From Tomitella fengzijianii (GTDB lineage Bacteria; Actinomycetota; Actinomycetes; Mycobacteriales; Mycobacteriaceae), in NCBI RefSeq assembly GCF_007559025.1, contig NZ_CP041765.1, forward strand, positions 1,670,679 through 1,734,678: a DNA stretch of 64,000 bases. The letters run 5' to 3'. Below, one piece after another: positions 8,566-17,645 of this stretch (the stretch's first letter is position 1; each line of letters opens with the position of its first letter). The position numbers were made by a program, and so were the translations under genes. The notes under the pieces were generated by a model. That model worked only from the letters and a program-made list of their open reading frames with translations. It searched no databases and was not told the origin of the DNA.

Positions 8566-8649
8566 CGTCGATCCACGCGGTTTCCACGCCGATTCATGCG
8601 GTTTCCACGCCGAACCGTGCAGCTTCAATGCCGATCCGTGCCGTCGGCG
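8566..8649. repeat. Four imperfect 21-bp tandem repeats spanning the permease stop codon
   Basis: Units start at 8566, 8587, 8608 and 8629. The first two differ at only 3 of 21 positions (core CGATTCATGCGGTTTCCA); the third and fourth are more diverged. The array covers the last codons of the amino-acid permease and the stretch upstream of the nitroreductase start, so the 21-bp period keeps frame in either reading. Confidence 0.7.
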
Positions 8650-10181
8650 AGCCGATCCGTCTCATCGGGCCGCTCGACGGTGACCTCCGTGGGCCTGGAG
8701 GTCGCGTCGGATGACCGTTCCCCAGCGTAGGCGTCGACGGCGGGGTCGGGTTGCGCTTCGCCGCCCGGCCCGGTCGGACCGGCGTCCGGGAAGGCGACGG
8801 CGTCGGGGTGTTTGCGCCACCACCGCGAGTTCAGCACTGAAAGCGCCACGAGCACCGCGAAGAACACCGCGGTGGCGATGAGCTGGTTGCGGGCCGTGGT
8901 GTCGGTGCACATCAGCACCACCAGTGCGACGAGTCCTGCGAGGGTGAACCAGCTCAGATACGGGTGCAGCCACATGCGCAGCCGCAGCGTGCCTTCCCGC
9001 TCGAAGCGGGACCGCAGCCGCAGCTGCGAGATCGCGATCATCGCCCACATCACGAGCAGCACGGCGCCGACGGCGTTGAACAGGATCTCCAACAGCTTGT
9101 CCGGCAGCAGCCAGTTCAGTACCACCGTGACGAACGAGAAGAACACCGACAGCAGCACTGCGGCCCGGGGCGCACCGTTGCCGGCCACGGACCCGAACAC
9201 CCGCGGGGCCTCGCCGTTGCGGGCGAGCGAGAACACCATGCGCGCGGTGCCGTAGATCTGCGCGTTGAACGAGGACAGCAGCGCCACCACCACGACGAGC
9301 TCCATGAAACCGGAGGCCAGCGGGATCTGCGCCACGTCGAGCACGGCGACGAACGGGCTGGAGGCCAGTGCGCCGTCGGTCCACGGCAGCACCAGCACCA
9401 TGATGGCGATCGAACCGAGGTAGAACGCCCCGATCCGCCAGACGACGTTGCGTACGGCGATGCCGATGGAACGCTCCGGATCCTCCGACTCGGCGGAGGC
9501 AATGGCCACCAGTTCGATGCCGCCGAAGGCGAACGCCACCACCAGGAGCCCGCTGGCCACGCCGGACCAGCCGTTGGGCATGAAGCCGCCGTCCCCGAGG
9601 AAGTGCGTGAAGCCCACCGGATCGGTGCCGGGCAGCAGGCCGAACACCAGCAGTACGCCCAGCACCAGGAATGCGATGATCACGCCGACCTTGAGGGCCG
9701 CGAACCAGAACTCGAACTCGCCGAAGTTGCTCACCTTGCTGAGGTTGACGACGGCGAAGAAGATCACGAACACCAGCGCGATCACCCACTGGGAGACCCC
9801 TGGTATCCAGGTGTGCACGATCTCGGAGGCGCCGGTGATCTCGGCGCCGAGCACCATGATCAGCATCGCCCAGTACAGCCAGCCCATGGAGAACCCGGCC
9901 CACTGGCCGATGCCCAGACGGGCGTACTCGGCGAACGAACCGCTGGAGGGCCTGGCCGCGCCCATCTCGCCGAGCATGCGCATCACCAGGACGACGATCA
10001 CCCCGGCGAACACGTACGACAGCAGGACCGCCGGTCCGGCCTTGGCGATGCCCTCTCCGCTGCCGAGGAACAGGCCGGCGCCGATCGCCGAACCCAGCCC
10101 CATCATCGTGATGTGCCGGGTCTTCAGCCCGTGGCCCAGCGCGCCGGTGCCGGCGGCGGGCGTGGTGTCGTGGGTGCTCAT
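8625..10181 (-). CDS. Amino-acid permease (APC superfamily, AroP/GabP/ProY type)
   Basis: Proton-coupled amino-acid importer of 518 residues with about 12 membrane helices. It starts [38 protein letters not shown], the classic consensus amphipathic region and first helix of the AroP-ProY-LysP family. Also visible are [37 protein letters not shown] and [27 protein letters not shown]. Helices 6-12 follow, with a hydrophilic tail ending at a repeat-bearing C-terminus. The ATG at 10181 has GGAGGA upstream. It lies 22 nt downstream of dapD on the same strand, so it could share its transcript. Substrate cannot be told; aromatic amino acids, proline or GABA are possible. Confidence 0.9.
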   Translation of the reverse strand: MSTHDTTPAAGTGALGHGLKTRHITMMGLGSAIGAGLFLGSGEGIAKAGPAVLLSYVFAGVIVVLVMRMLGEMGAARPSSGSFAEYARLGIGQWAGFSMGWLYWAMLIMVLGAEITGASEIVHTWIPGVSQWVIALVFVIFFAVVNLSKVSNFGEFEFWFAALKVGVIIAFLVLGVLLVFGLLPGTDPVGFTHFLGDGGFMPNGWSGVASGLLVVAFAFGGIELVAIASAESEDPERSIGIAVRNVVWRIGAFYLGSIAIMVLVLPWTDGALASSPFVAVLDVAQIPLASGFMELVVVVALLSSFNAQIYGTARMVFSLARNGEAPRVFGSVAGNGAPRAAVLLSVFFSFVTVVLNWLLPDKLLEILFNAVGAVLLVMWAMIAISQLRLRSRFEREGTLRLRMWLHPYLSWFTLAGLVALVVLMCTDTTARNQLIATAVFFAVLVALSVLNSRWWRKHPDAVAFPDAGPTGPGGEAQPDPAVDAYAGERSSDATSRPTEVTVERPDETDRLADGTDRH

Positions 10182-10203
10182 CGTGGGGTGATCCTCCGCC
10201 CGC

Positions 10204-11217
10204 TCAGTTCTTGTGCAGGGCGCTGTTGAGCTCGATGCCGGACCCCGTGCGCGAGACGGCTTCGACGCTGCCCGTCTGGGAGTTGCGGCGGTAGAGCAGA
10301 CCGGAGGTCCCGGACAGGGCGGCGGCCTTGACGACGGCGCCGCTGGGATTCGCGTCCGCATCGGTCGCGTCCGCGGCGTCGAGGAGGGTGACCTTGGTTC
10401 CGGCGGTCAGGTACAGCCCCGCCTCCACCACGCAGTCGTCGCCCAGCGAAATGCCGACGCCGGCGTTGGCCCCCAGCAGGCAGCTGCGGCCGACGGTGAT
10501 GACCTCCTTGCCGCCGCCGGAGAGCGTGCCCATGATCGACGCGCCGCCGCCGACGTCGCTGCCGTCGCCCACGACCACGCCGGCGGAGATGCGGCCCTCG
10601 ACCATCGAGGCGCCGAGCGTGCCCGCGTTGAAGTTCACGAAGCCCTCGTGCATCACCGTCGTGCCCTCGGCCAGGTGGGCTCCCAGGCGTACGCGGTCGG
10701 CGTCGGCGATGCGGACCCCGGCGGGCACGACGTAGTCGACCATCCGCGGGAACTTGTCCACCGAATAGACGGTGACGGGCCCGTCCGCCGCGAGCGCGGC
10801 GCGGACCGATTCGAATCCCTGCGGCGAGCACGGCCCGTGGTTGGTCCACACCACGTTGGCGAGCAGCCCGAACAGCCCGTCCAGGTTGAGCCGGTGCGGG
10901 GCGACCAGCCGGTGGGAGAGCAGGTGCAGGCGCAGGAAGGCGTCATGGGTGTCGACGGGCGGGGCGTCCAGCGAGGCGATGGTGGTCCGGACGGCGACGC
11001 GCTGCGTGCCGCGGCGGTCGTCCGCCCCGGTGAGCCGCGCAAGGCCGGCGGGGACGGCGTCGGCCTCCAGGCGGGTCGTGCCCGCCGCGGTGCCGGACGA
11101 CTCCGCGTCGAGCCGCGGATCCGGATACCAGGTGTCCAGGACGGTGCCGTCCCGGGTGATGGTGGCGACTCCGGTTCCGGTGGCGCCGTCTCGGCGCGTC
11201 TTCGCTGCGGGTATCAC
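10204..11217 (-). CDS. dapD: Tetrahydrodipicolinate N-succinyltransferase
   Basis: Trimeric left-handed beta-helix acyltransferase of 337 residues that uses succinyl-CoA in the succinylase branch of diaminopimelate synthesis. Long identical stretches to M. tuberculosis DapD (Rv1201c) are seen, e.g. [14 protein letters not shown] and [18 protein letters not shown], the helix repeat [19 protein letters not shown] followed by [19 protein letters not shown], and [25 protein letters not shown] short insertion ([16 protein letters not shown]) lies before the C-terminal cap. The start is a GTG. It is divergent from dapE with 80 nt between them, a shared promoter region. Confidence 0.96.
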   Translation of the reverse strand: MIPAAKTRRDGATGTGVATITRDGTVLDTWYPDPRLDAESSGTAAGTTRLEADAVPAGLARLTGADDRRGTQRVAVRTTIASLDAPPVDTHDAFLRLHLLSHRLVAPHRLNLDGLFGLLANVVWTNHGPCSPQGFESVRAALAADGPVTVYSVDKFPRMVDYVVPAGVRIADADRVRLGAHLAEGTTVMHEGFVNFNAGTLGASMVEGRISAGVVVGDGSDVGGGASIMGTLSGGGKEVITVGRSCLLGANAGVGISLGDDCVVEAGLYLTAGTKVTLLDAADATDADANPSGAVVKAAALSGTSGLLYRRNSQTGSVEAVSRTGSGIELNSALHKN

Positions 11218-11297
11218 GGGGGATCAGCCTACAACCGGTCCGCCGGGGTCGCCGGGTCGCGGGCGTCGTCGGCGGCGACCATCGATACGCTGGGCTG

Positions 11298-12479
11298 ATG
11301 ACGAGCCGAGACGCAACACACACGGACAGCCCGGGAGCCGGCGCCGCGGAACGGCCCGTGCTCGACCTGGCCGGGGATGTCGCGGAACTCGCGGCGGCGC
11401 TGGTGGACATACCCAGCGTCTCGCGTGACGAGGCGCTGATCGCGGACACCGTGGAGGCGGCTCTCCGTGCACAGGCCCCGCACCTGGAGGTGGTGCGCTC
11501 GGGCAACGCGGTGCTCGCGCGCACCACGCTCGGCCGGGCGCGCCGGGTGATGCTGGCAGGACATCTCGACACGGTCCCCATCGCCGGCAACGTGCCGTCG
11601 CGGCGGGTGGTGGGAGCGGGGGACGCCGCGGGGGCGCCGGGGGAGGCGCCTGAAGCGGACCTGCTCTACGGCTGCGGCACGGTGGACATGAAATCGGGGG
11701 ACGCGGTCTTCCTCCACCTCGCCGCCACGCTGACGGAGCCTGCGCACGACATCACCGTGGTCCTCTACGACTGCGAGGAGATCGCCGCCGAGTTCAACGG
11801 CCTCGGCCGCATCGAACGCGACCTGCCCGAGTGGCTGCGTGCCGACGTCGCCGTCCTGGGCGAGCCGTCCGACGGGGTCATCGAGGCGGGATGCCAGGGC
11901 ACGCTGCGGGTGCGCCTGACCACGGCAGGGGTCCGGTCGCATTCGGCGCGGTCGTGGCTGGGGGTCAACGCCGTGCACGGGCTCGCGCCCGTCCTGCAGC
12001 GGCTGGCGGGCTACGCGCCGCGGCAGGTGGACATCGACGGCTGCGTCTATCGGGAGGGCCTGCAGGCCGTGCGGATCAGCGGAGGCGTGGCGGGCAACGT
12101 GGTCCCGGATGCGGCATCGGTGGACGTGAACTTCAGGTTCGCACCCGACCGCACCGCGGACGAGGCGCTCGAGCACGTGCGGGAGGTGTTCGCCGGGGTG
12201 GACGCGGACATGGAGGTCACCGACCTGTCGCCGGGCGCCCTTCCCGGCCTCGGCGCCCCCGCGGCCGTCGAACTCGTCGCGGCGGCCGGCGGCCGGTTCC
12301 GCGCGAAGTACGGCTGGACGGATGTCTCGCGCTTCGCCGCGGCGGGCGTCCCCGCCGTCAACTACGGGCCCGGGGATCCCAACCTCGCGCACACGCGCGG
12401 CGAGTTCGTCGACACCGCGCAGATCCACCAGGTCGAGCGGGTGCTGCGCTCCTACCTGACCACCGGCGTTCCGGAGTGA
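11298..12479 (+). CDS. dapE: Succinyl-diaminopimelate desuccinylase
   Basis: M20-family zinc metallohydrolase of 393 residues that removes succinate from N-succinyl-LL-diaminopimelate. Metal-site motifs are [27 protein letters not shown] and [14 protein letters not shown], with the dimerization domain around [28 protein letters not shown] and a final ligand near [14 protein letters not shown]. This is the actinobacterial DapE arrangement (Rv1202). The first about 22 residues are variable; the ATG at 11298 follows GCTGGGCTG with no strong Shine-Dalgarno, so a later start is possible. It probably heads the following run of same-strand genes. Confidence 0.95.
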   Translation: MTSRDATHTDSPGAGAAERPVLDLAGDVAELAAALVDIPSVSRDEALIADTVEAALRAQAPHLEVVRSGNAVLARTTLGRARRVMLAGHLDTVPIAGNVPSRRVVGAGDAAGAPGEAPEADLLYGCGTVDMKSGDAVFLHLAATLTEPAHDITVVLYDCEEIAAEFNGLGRIERDLPEWLRADVAVLGEPSDGVIEAGCQGTLRVRLTTAGVRSHSARSWLGVNAVHGLAPVLQRLAGYAPRQVDIDGCVYREGLQAVRISGGVAGNVVPDAASVDVNFRFAPDRTADEALEHVREVFAGVDADMEVTDLSPGALPGLGAPAAVELVAAAGGRFRAKYGWTDVSRFAAAGVPAVNYGPGDPNLAHTRGEFVDTAQIHQVERVLRSYLTTGVPE

Positions 12480-12506
12480 CGTGGCGGTGCGGATAACCTC
12501 GGACCC

Positions 12507-13316
12507 ATGAGCCCCGACAGAGACTCCGACGTATCCGCACGCCCGCGGGGCGTATTCGGCCCGCGCGACCGTCGCGATTCCACGTCGACGCCCGAGCAGC
12601 GTCTGCTGGACCATCGGGGCCCCGGAGACTGGGTGCACACCGACCCGTGGCGGGTGCTGCGGATCCACAGCGAGTTCATCGAGGGTTTCGGGGCGCTCGC
12701 CGAGCTTCCGCGGGCGGTGTCGATCTTCGGATCGGCGCGCGTGGGGGAGACGTCGGACACCTACCGGGACACGCGGCGGCTGGCCGGCAAGTTCGTCGAC
12801 GCCGGGTACGCGGTGATCACGGGCGGCGGCCCCGGCGTGATGGAGGCGGGCAACCGCGGCGCCGTGGACGCCGACGGGCTCTCGGTGGGGCTCGGTATCG
12901 AACTTCCGCATGAGCAGGGCATGAACCGCTGGGTGGAGACGGGACTGAACTTCCGGTACTTCTTCACCCGCAAGACCATGTTCGTCAAGTATTCGCAGGC
13001 CTTCGTGTGCATGCCGGGGGGCTTCGGCACGCTCGACGAGCTCTCCGAGGCGCTCACGCTGGTGCAGACCGGCAAGATCACGCGGTTCCCCATCGTCCTC
13101 GTCGGCTCGGCGTTCTGGGACGGGCTGGTGCGCTGGCTGCGCGACACCCTCGTCGCCGAGGGCATGATCGACGCGGCCGACGTGGACCTGATCCATGTCA
13201 CGGATTCCCTCGACGACGCGGTGCGCTTCGTCGTCGAGGCGCACCAGGAGCTCGACGGGGATGTGCAGGCGGTCGACGGGCCCACCGGTCCGGCCGGCGA
13301 GGTGGGGCCGCAGTGA
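12507..13316 (+). CDS. LOG-family protein (TIGR00730), putative cytokinin riboside phosphoribohydrolase
   Basis: Protein of 269 residues with the lysine-decarboxylase-like Rossmann fold of LOG proteins. After an about 70-residue lead it shows SIFGSARVG, then VITGGGPGVMEAGNRGA and the active-site motif CMPGGFGTLDELSEALTLVQTGKI. LOG enzymes release free bases from nucleoside 5'-monophosphates; in M. tuberculosis Rv1205 makes cytokinins. This longer member matches the actinobacterial group with an N-terminal extension and RYFFTRKTMFVKYS. It is the first of two LOG genes in tandem; its stop codon overlaps the next start as GTGA. Function here beyond the family is inference. Confidence 0.88.
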   Translation: MSPDRDSDVSARPRGVFGPRDRRDSTSTPEQRLLDHRGPGDWVHTDPWRVLRIHSEFIEGFGALAELPRAVSIFGSARVGETSDTYRDTRRLAGKFVDAGYAVITGGGPGVMEAGNRGAVDADGLSVGLGIELPHEQGMNRWVETGLNFRYFFTRKTMFVKYSQAFVCMPGGFGTLDELSEALTLVQTGKITRFPIVLVGSAFWDGLVRWLRDTLVAEGMIDAADVDLIHVTDSLDDAVRFVVEAHQELDGDVQAVDGPTGPAGEVGPQ

Positions 13317-13993
13317 CGGGGACGGCGGACGGCGGGGCCGGCAGCGCCCCGGCCGGCGCGGTCTCGGTGTGCGTCTTCTGCGCGTCGGGCCCGGTTCCCG
13401 CGCGGTACGAGGAGTTGGCGGCGGATGTGGGAACGGCGCTCGCCGCGCGCGGCTGGACCCTCGTCTCGGGAGGGGGACGGGTGTCGATGATGGGCGCGGT
13501 GGCGCGGTCGGCCAGGGCCGGCGGCGCCCGGACCGTCGGCGTGATCCCCCGCGGACTCGTCGACATGGAGGTGATGGATTCCGACGCCGACGAGCTTCTG
13601 GTGACCGAGACGATGCGGGAGCGCAAGACGCTGATGGACGCGCACGCCGACGCTTTCCTGGCGCTGCCGGGCGGCCTGGGAACCGTCGAGGAGCTCAGCG
13701 AGGTGTGGACGGCGTCGACTCTGGGCATGCACGACAAGCCGGTCGTGGTACTGGATCCGGACGGTCATTACGCGGGCCTGATGGCGTGGCTGCGGGAGAT
13801 CGCCGGCGAAGGCTTCGTGCGGCACGAGGCGCTCGACAGGCTGCCGGTCGCGGCGACGATCGCCGAGGCGCTCGACCTGTGCGCGGGCGCCGCCCACACC
13901 AGCGGCACTGCGGTCCGGCAGGTCGGCCGTTCCGCGGTGGCTGGCGCAGCCGGGCACGGGCCCGGTGCCGGGCGCGCGGGAGGGCGGCCGTGA
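13313..13993 (+). CDS. LOG-family protein, second copy
   Basis: Protein of 226 residues in the same LOG family but in the short class: VSVCVFCASGPVPARYEELAADVG at the start, GWTLVSGGGRVSMMGAVARSA for the phosphate-binding loop, and LALPGGLGTVEELSEVWT for the PGGxGTxxE catalytic motif. IPRGLVDMEVMDSDADELLVTETMRERKTLM is typical for Rv1205-type proteins, so this copy is the better orthologue of Rv1205. The last about 35 residues (AHTSGTAVRQ...RAGGRP) are a low-complexity tail. Starts with a GTG inside the stop of the previous gene and ends in a GTGA overlap with folP2, so translation is probably coupled. Confidence 0.88.
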   Translation: MTGTADGGAGSAPAGAVSVCVFCASGPVPARYEELAADVGTALAARGWTLVSGGGRVSMMGAVARSARAGGARTVGVIPRGLVDMEVMDSDADELLVTETMRERKTLMDAHADAFLALPGGLGTVEELSEVWTASTLGMHDKPVVVLDPDGHYAGLMAWLREIAGEGFVRHEALDRLPVAATIAEALDLCAGAAHTSGTAVRQVGRSAVAGAAGHGPGAGRAGGRP

Positions 13994-14880
13994 TCGCCGC
14001 TGCGGCGACCGCCGCCGTGCCCGGCACGCTGTGCGGGCGCACTGTGCGGACCGATCGCGCATTGATCATGGCGATCGTCAACCGGACGCCGGACTCCTTC
14101 TACGACAAGGGTGCGGCATTCGCGGACGGCGACGCGCAGGCGGCGGTGTCGCGCGCGGTGGACGAGGGCGCCGACATCATCGATATCGGCGGTGTGAAGG
14201 CGGGCCCCGGGGACGAGGTCGACGAAGCGGAGGAGACCCTGCGTGTGGTTCCGTTCGTCGCGTGGGTCCGCCGGCACTACCCCGAGCACCTGATCAGCGT
14301 CGACACCTGGCGCGGAACCGTCGCGCGGCACGCACGCGAGGCCGGGGCCGACCTGATCAACGACACCTGGGCCGGTGCGGACCCCGCCCTCGCCGGGGTC
14401 GCAGCGGACACGGGCGCCGGTCTGGTCTGCTCGCACACAGGCGGTGCGATCCCGCGTACGCGCCCGCACCGGGTGCGGTACGAGGACGTCGTCGCCGACG
14501 TGGTGGCGGAGGTGACGTCTGCGGCGCAGCGCGCTGTGGACGCCGGGGTACGCCGTGACGGCATACTCATCGACCCGACGCACGACTTCGGCAAGAACAC
14601 CTACCACGGGCTGACGCTGCTGCGTCACGTCGACACCCTCGTGGAGACCGGGTTCCCGGTGCTGATGGCATTGAGCAACAAGGATTTCGTGGGCGAGACG
14701 CTCGGCGCCGCGCTCGGCGAGAGGATCGAGGGGACGCTCGCAGCCACGGCCCTCGCGGCCGCGGCCGGGGCCCGGGTGTTCCGGGTGCACGAAGTGGCGG
14801 CGACCCGCCGCGCACTCGAGATGGTCGCCTCCATCGCCGGAACCCGGCCGCCCGCACGCACAGTGCGGGGGCTCGCGTGA
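13990..14880 (+). CDS. folP2: Dihydropteroate-synthase-like protein FolP2
   Basis: TIM-barrel pterin-binding protein of 296 residues. Motifs are ALIMAIVNRTPDSFYDKG, DEGADIIDIGGVKAGPGDEVDEAEE, SVDTWR, DLINDTWAG, LVCSHTGG, ILIDPTHDFGKNTYHGL and the terminal ARVFRVHEVAATRRALEM. It is the FolP2 group (Rv1207), next to gpgS as in mycobacteria. From the literature, M. tuberculosis FolP2 lacks normal dihydropteroate synthase activity, so folate synthesis should not be assumed. The start GTG overlaps the stop of the LOG gene by 4 nt and its own stop overlaps gpgS in the same way. Confidence 0.9.
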   Translation: MIAAAATAAVPGTLCGRTVRTDRALIMAIVNRTPDSFYDKGAAFADGDAQAAVSRAVDEGADIIDIGGVKAGPGDEVDEAEETLRVVPFVAWVRRHYPEHLISVDTWRGTVARHAREAGADLINDTWAGADPALAGVAADTGAGLVCSHTGGAIPRTRPHRVRYEDVVADVVAEVTSAAQRAVDAGVRRDGILIDPTHDFGKNTYHGLTLLRHVDTLVETGFPVLMALSNKDFVGETLGAALGERIEGTLAATALAAAAGARVFRVHEVAATRRALEMVASIAGTRPPARTVRGLA

Positions 14881-15833
14881 GCGCGGTCGGCGCCGGGGTG
14901 CGCACCTGGCACGATCCGGCGTGGACGGTCGCGGAGCTCATCGCGGCGAAAAAGGGCCGGACGGTGTCGGTGGTGCTGCCCGCGCTCGACGAGGAGGCCA
15001 CGGTGGCCAGCGTGGTGGGGTCGATCCTGCCTCTGGTGGGCGGCCTGGTCGACGACCTGGTGGTGCTGGACTCCGGCTCGCGGGACGGGACCGCGCAACG
15101 GGCGCGGGCGGCGGGTGCCCGCGTGGTCACCCGGGAGGAGGCGATTCCGCGGGTGCCGCCCGTCCCGGGCAAGGGCGAGGCCCTGTGGCGCGGCGTGGCC
15201 GCCACCCGCGGCGACGTGGTCGTCTTCATCGACTCGGACCTGATCGAGCCCGACCCGCGTTACGTGCCGAATCTCGTCGGTCCCATCCTCACCGCCGACG
15301 GTGTCCACCATGTGAAGGGCTTCTACCGGCGGCCGTTGCGGATCAACGAGAGTGAGGACCCGCGCGGAGGCGGCCGCGTGACCGAGCTCGTGGCGCGCCC
15401 GATGCTGGCCGCGCTGCGCCCGGATCTCGCCGCGATCCTGCAGCCGCTCGGCGGGGAGTACGCGGCCACCCGCGAGCTGCTCGAGTCCGTCCCGTTCGCG
15501 CCCGGGTACGGCGTGGAGATCGGCCTGCTGCTGGACACCTACAGCCGCTACGGCACCTCCGGCCTGGCACAGGTGAATCTGGCCGTGCGCAAACACCGCA
15601 ACCGCGACCTGATGGAACTGGGAGTGATGAGTCGCCAGATAATCGGAACGATGCTCCGGCGCTGCGGTATCGCTGATTCCGGCGTCCCGCTCACGCAGTA
15701 CTTCGCGCACGGCGACTCCTTCGTGCCGCGCACCGCGGATCTCGAGCTGGAAGACCGGCCGCCGCTGGGAAGCCTGACCGCGGCAGGCTTTTCTGCTGCC
15801 GGCACCCCGGGGGAAGGGGCGGGCCGATGCTGA
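14877..15833 (+). CDS. gpgS: Glucosyl-3-phosphoglycerate synthase
   Basis: GT81-family retaining glycosyltransferase of 318 residues that moves glucose from a nucleotide sugar to 3-phosphoglycerate, the first step of methylglucose lipopolysaccharide synthesis. Visible are VSVVLPALDEEATVASVV for nucleotide binding, VVLDSGSRDGT, KGEALWRGVAAT, the DxD-type motif VVFIDSDLIEPDP, and the acceptor region VKGFYRRPLRINESEDPRGGGRVTELVARPML, then QPLGGEYAATRELLESVPFAPGYGVEIGLLLDTY. All correspond to Rv1208. The GTG start overlaps the folP2 stop, and the next gene begins 7 nt inside the end of this one. Confidence 0.95.
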   Translation: MSAVGAGVRTWHDPAWTVAELIAAKKGRTVSVVLPALDEEATVASVVGSILPLVGGLVDDLVVLDSGSRDGTAQRARAAGARVVTREEAIPRVPPVPGKGEALWRGVAATRGDVVVFIDSDLIEPDPRYVPNLVGPILTADGVHHVKGFYRRPLRINESEDPRGGGRVTELVARPMLAALRPDLAAILQPLGGEYAATRELLESVPFAPGYGVEIGLLLDTYSRYGTSGLAQVNLAVRKHRNRDLMELGVMSRQIIGTMLRRCGIADSGVPLTQYFAHGDSFVPRTADLELEDRPPLGSLTAAGFSAAGTPGEGAGRC

Positions 15834-16252
15834 CCGCGATCCTGTACGTGGTGCTGATCGCTCTGGTGGCGGGTCTGCTGTTCGTCGTGGCGGCGTTGGT
15901 GTTCGGCCGCGGCGAGGAAATGGCGCCGCTGCCTCCCGGCGTCTCGCCGGCCTGGCTCCCCGACCACGCGATCGACGGCGACGACGTACGCGCGCTGCGA
16001 TTCCAGCAGGCCTTCCGCGGATATAAAGCGTCCGAAGTCGATTGGGCCCTGCAACGGCTGGCCAACGAGGTCGAGCGGTTGCGGGCCGTCGTCGCGGCGC
16101 AGGACGGCGCCCTGGGCGTGCACGCCGGCGACGTGGAGGGCCCCGGCGCGGGCGGCGGACACGCCGATACATCGGCGGTCGGGGAGGTTCCGGCGGACCC
16201 GGACGGCGGTCCGGGGCGGTGTGGGGCTGCGGACGACGGTAGGGAAGAATAG
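15827..16252 (+). CDS. DivIVA-domain membrane protein (Rv1209-like)
   Basis: Protein of 141 residues. Residues 1-26 form one membrane helix (LTAILYVVLIALVAGLLFVVAALVFG) followed by a short linker and then ALRFQQAFRGYKASEVDWALQRLANEVERLRAVV, the DivIVA-type motif (F-R-G-Y-x-x-x-E-V-D) and coiled-coil start seen in Rv1209. The glycine-rich tail is variable. Such proteins bind curved membrane or scaffold the division site; here the place in the operon with gpgS suggests envelope work, but this is inference. The ATG at 15827 overlaps the gpgS stop. Confidence 0.85.
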   Translation: MLTAILYVVLIALVAGLLFVVAALVFGRGEEMAPLPPGVSPAWLPDHAIDGDDVRALRFQQAFRGYKASEVDWALQRLANEVERLRAVVAAQDGALGVHAGDVEGPGAGGGHADTSAVGEVPADPDGGPGRCGAADDGREE

Positions 16253-16337
16253 TCGTCGTCGGCACTCACCTGCCGCGCAACACTCATGCGGTCACGGGTC
16301 GGCACATCGGCCCGAGCACATCTGGAGGGAGCACACG

Positions 16338-16505
16338 ATGGCGGCCATGAAGCCCCGGACCGGGGACGGTCCCCTCGAAGCGGCCAAAGAGGGACGCGGA
16401 ATAGTCATGCGGGTCCCGCTCGAGGGCGGAGGCCGCCTGGTCGTCGAGCTGACCCCGGACGAGGCCGCCGCGCTGGGTGAGGAGCTCCGCGGCGTCACCG
16501 GCTGA
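16338..16505 (+). CDS. DUF3117 small protein (Rv1211-like)
   Basis: Highly conserved actinobacterial protein of 55 residues with no known function. The sequence AAMKPRTGDGPLEAAKEG, then RGIVMRVPLEGGGRLVVELTPDEAAALGEELR, is nearly identical to the family consensus. The ATG is preceded by GGAGGGA at 16324-16330, an excellent ribosome-binding site. It stands alone with its own hairpin terminator downstream, so it is probably a monocistronic, well-expressed gene. In M. tuberculosis glgA and glgC follow; they are not here. Confidence 0.93.
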   Translation: MAAMKPRTGDGPLEAAKEGRGIVMRVPLEGGGRLVVELTPDEAAALGEELRGVTG

Positions 16506-16533
16506 CAGCGGAGCCACGGCGTGATGCTGTGCA

Positions 16534-16568
16534 GACAACCCCGTCGGGCCGTGTCCGGCGGGGTTGTC
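16534..16568 (+). terminator. Hairpin terminator after the DUF3117 gene
   Basis: Arms at 16534-16547 and 16555-16568 (GACAACCCCGTCGG and CCGGCGGGGTTGTC) pair with one mismatch around a 7-nt loop. It lies 29 nt after the stop. Confidence 0.75.
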
Positions 16569-16640
16569 GCATGAGCGGGGGCCGTCGGTTGCGGATGGGC
16601 GATGAGGACTCGTGTGGCATGAGCGGAGGTGACGGAGCGG

Positions 16641-17570
16641 ATGTCCGGTGCTGATGCTGCGCGGGACCTGAGCGCGGACGCGCTCGTCGGCGTGGCGGAC
16701 ATCCTCCGGTGCCCGGTGTGCGGCGGCGCAGTGGAGGCGGATCGGCGGGCGGTGCGGTGCGGGTCGGGGCACGTGTTCGACCGTGCGCGGCAGGGCTACG
16801 TGAGCATGCTGTCCCGGCCCCTGAAGTTCCACGGGGACGATGCGGTGATGGTCGGCGCGCGGGGCGCCGTGCTGGACTCCGGGCTGTACGACCCGCTGCT
16901 TCGGGCCGTCGCGGCGGCGGGGGCGGAGGCGCTGGCGGCTGTGGACGTCGACGCCGGACCGGCCCCGGGCGCACCCCTCGCAGTGGATTTGGGCTGCGGG
17001 ACAGGGCGATACCTCGCAGGGGTCCTGGAGCTGGCCGGCGAGGCGCGCGGCATCGGGATCGATGCGTCGAAAGCAGCGGTGCGCGCCGCAGCTCGTGCAC
17101 ATCCGCGTGCCGCGGCGCTGCTCGGCGACGCGTGGGCGGAGCTGCCCCTGGCGGACTCCTCCGCAGGGCTGATCATGTCGGTGTTCGCCCCCCGGAACAG
17201 CGCCGCATATCGGCGGGTGCTCGCGCCGGGCGGCGCGGTCATGGTCGTGGCTCCGGAGCCCGGACACCTGGCGGAACTGGTCGAGGGTGTGGGGCTTCTC
17301 CGGGTGGACGAGCGCAAGCAGGAGCGGCTGGCCGCCGCGCTGGACGGCTTCGGCGAGGTCCGGGCGGAGACCGTCCGCTGGTCGATGCGGACGACACGGG
17401 AGCAGCTCGCCGCCATCGTCGGGATGGGTCCGTCCGCGCGGCACCTCGACGCCGCCGAGGTGCAGGCGCGGATCGCGCGGCTGCCCGCGGATCAGGCGGT
17501 CACCGGCGCGGTCACCGTACGCGTGTTCCGGCGCGGCGCTCCGGCCGTCCGGTCCGCCCCGCCCCCATAG
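16641..17570 (+). CDS. RlmA-type 23S rRNA (guanine-N1)-methyltransferase
   Basis: SAM-dependent methyltransferase of 309 residues. The N-terminus holds the zinc-binding site LRCPVCGG...VRCGSGHVFDRARQGYVSML, characteristic of RlmA(I)/RlmA(II), which modify G745 or G748 of 23S rRNA. AVDLGCGTGRYL is the SAM-binding motif I, followed by GIGIDASKAAVRAAAR and IMSVFAPRNSAAYRRVLAPGGAVMVVAPEPGHLAEL. RlmA(II) methylation affects tylosin sensitivity in Gram-positives; which base is used here is not resolved. The ATG at 16641 is favoured by GGAGGTGA at 16625-16632 with 8-nt spacing; a GTG at 16629 lies inside this site. Confidence 0.87.
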   Translation: MSGADAARDLSADALVGVADILRCPVCGGAVEADRRAVRCGSGHVFDRARQGYVSMLSRPLKFHGDDAVMVGARGAVLDSGLYDPLLRAVAAAGAEALAAVDVDAGPAPGAPLAVDLGCGTGRYLAGVLELAGEARGIGIDASKAAVRAAARAHPRAAALLGDAWAELPLADSSAGLIMSVFAPRNSAAYRRVLAPGGAVMVVAPEPGHLAELVEGVGLLRVDERKQERLAAALDGFGEVRAETVRWSMRTTREQLAAIVGMGPSARHLDAAEVQARIARLPADQAVTGAVTVRVFRRGAPAVRSAPPP

Positions 17571-17645
17571 CGGCGGCGGCGCCACGGTCGAGGTGGCGGG
17601 TGCCGGCGCCCAGGCGTCCGGTGCGGCCGCACACGGCACGGTCCG

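Noticed and set aside
16629-16640. GTG at 16629 as start of the rRNA methyltransferase
   Set aside because: It lies inside the GGAGGTGA ribosome-binding site of the better-placed ATG at 16641.
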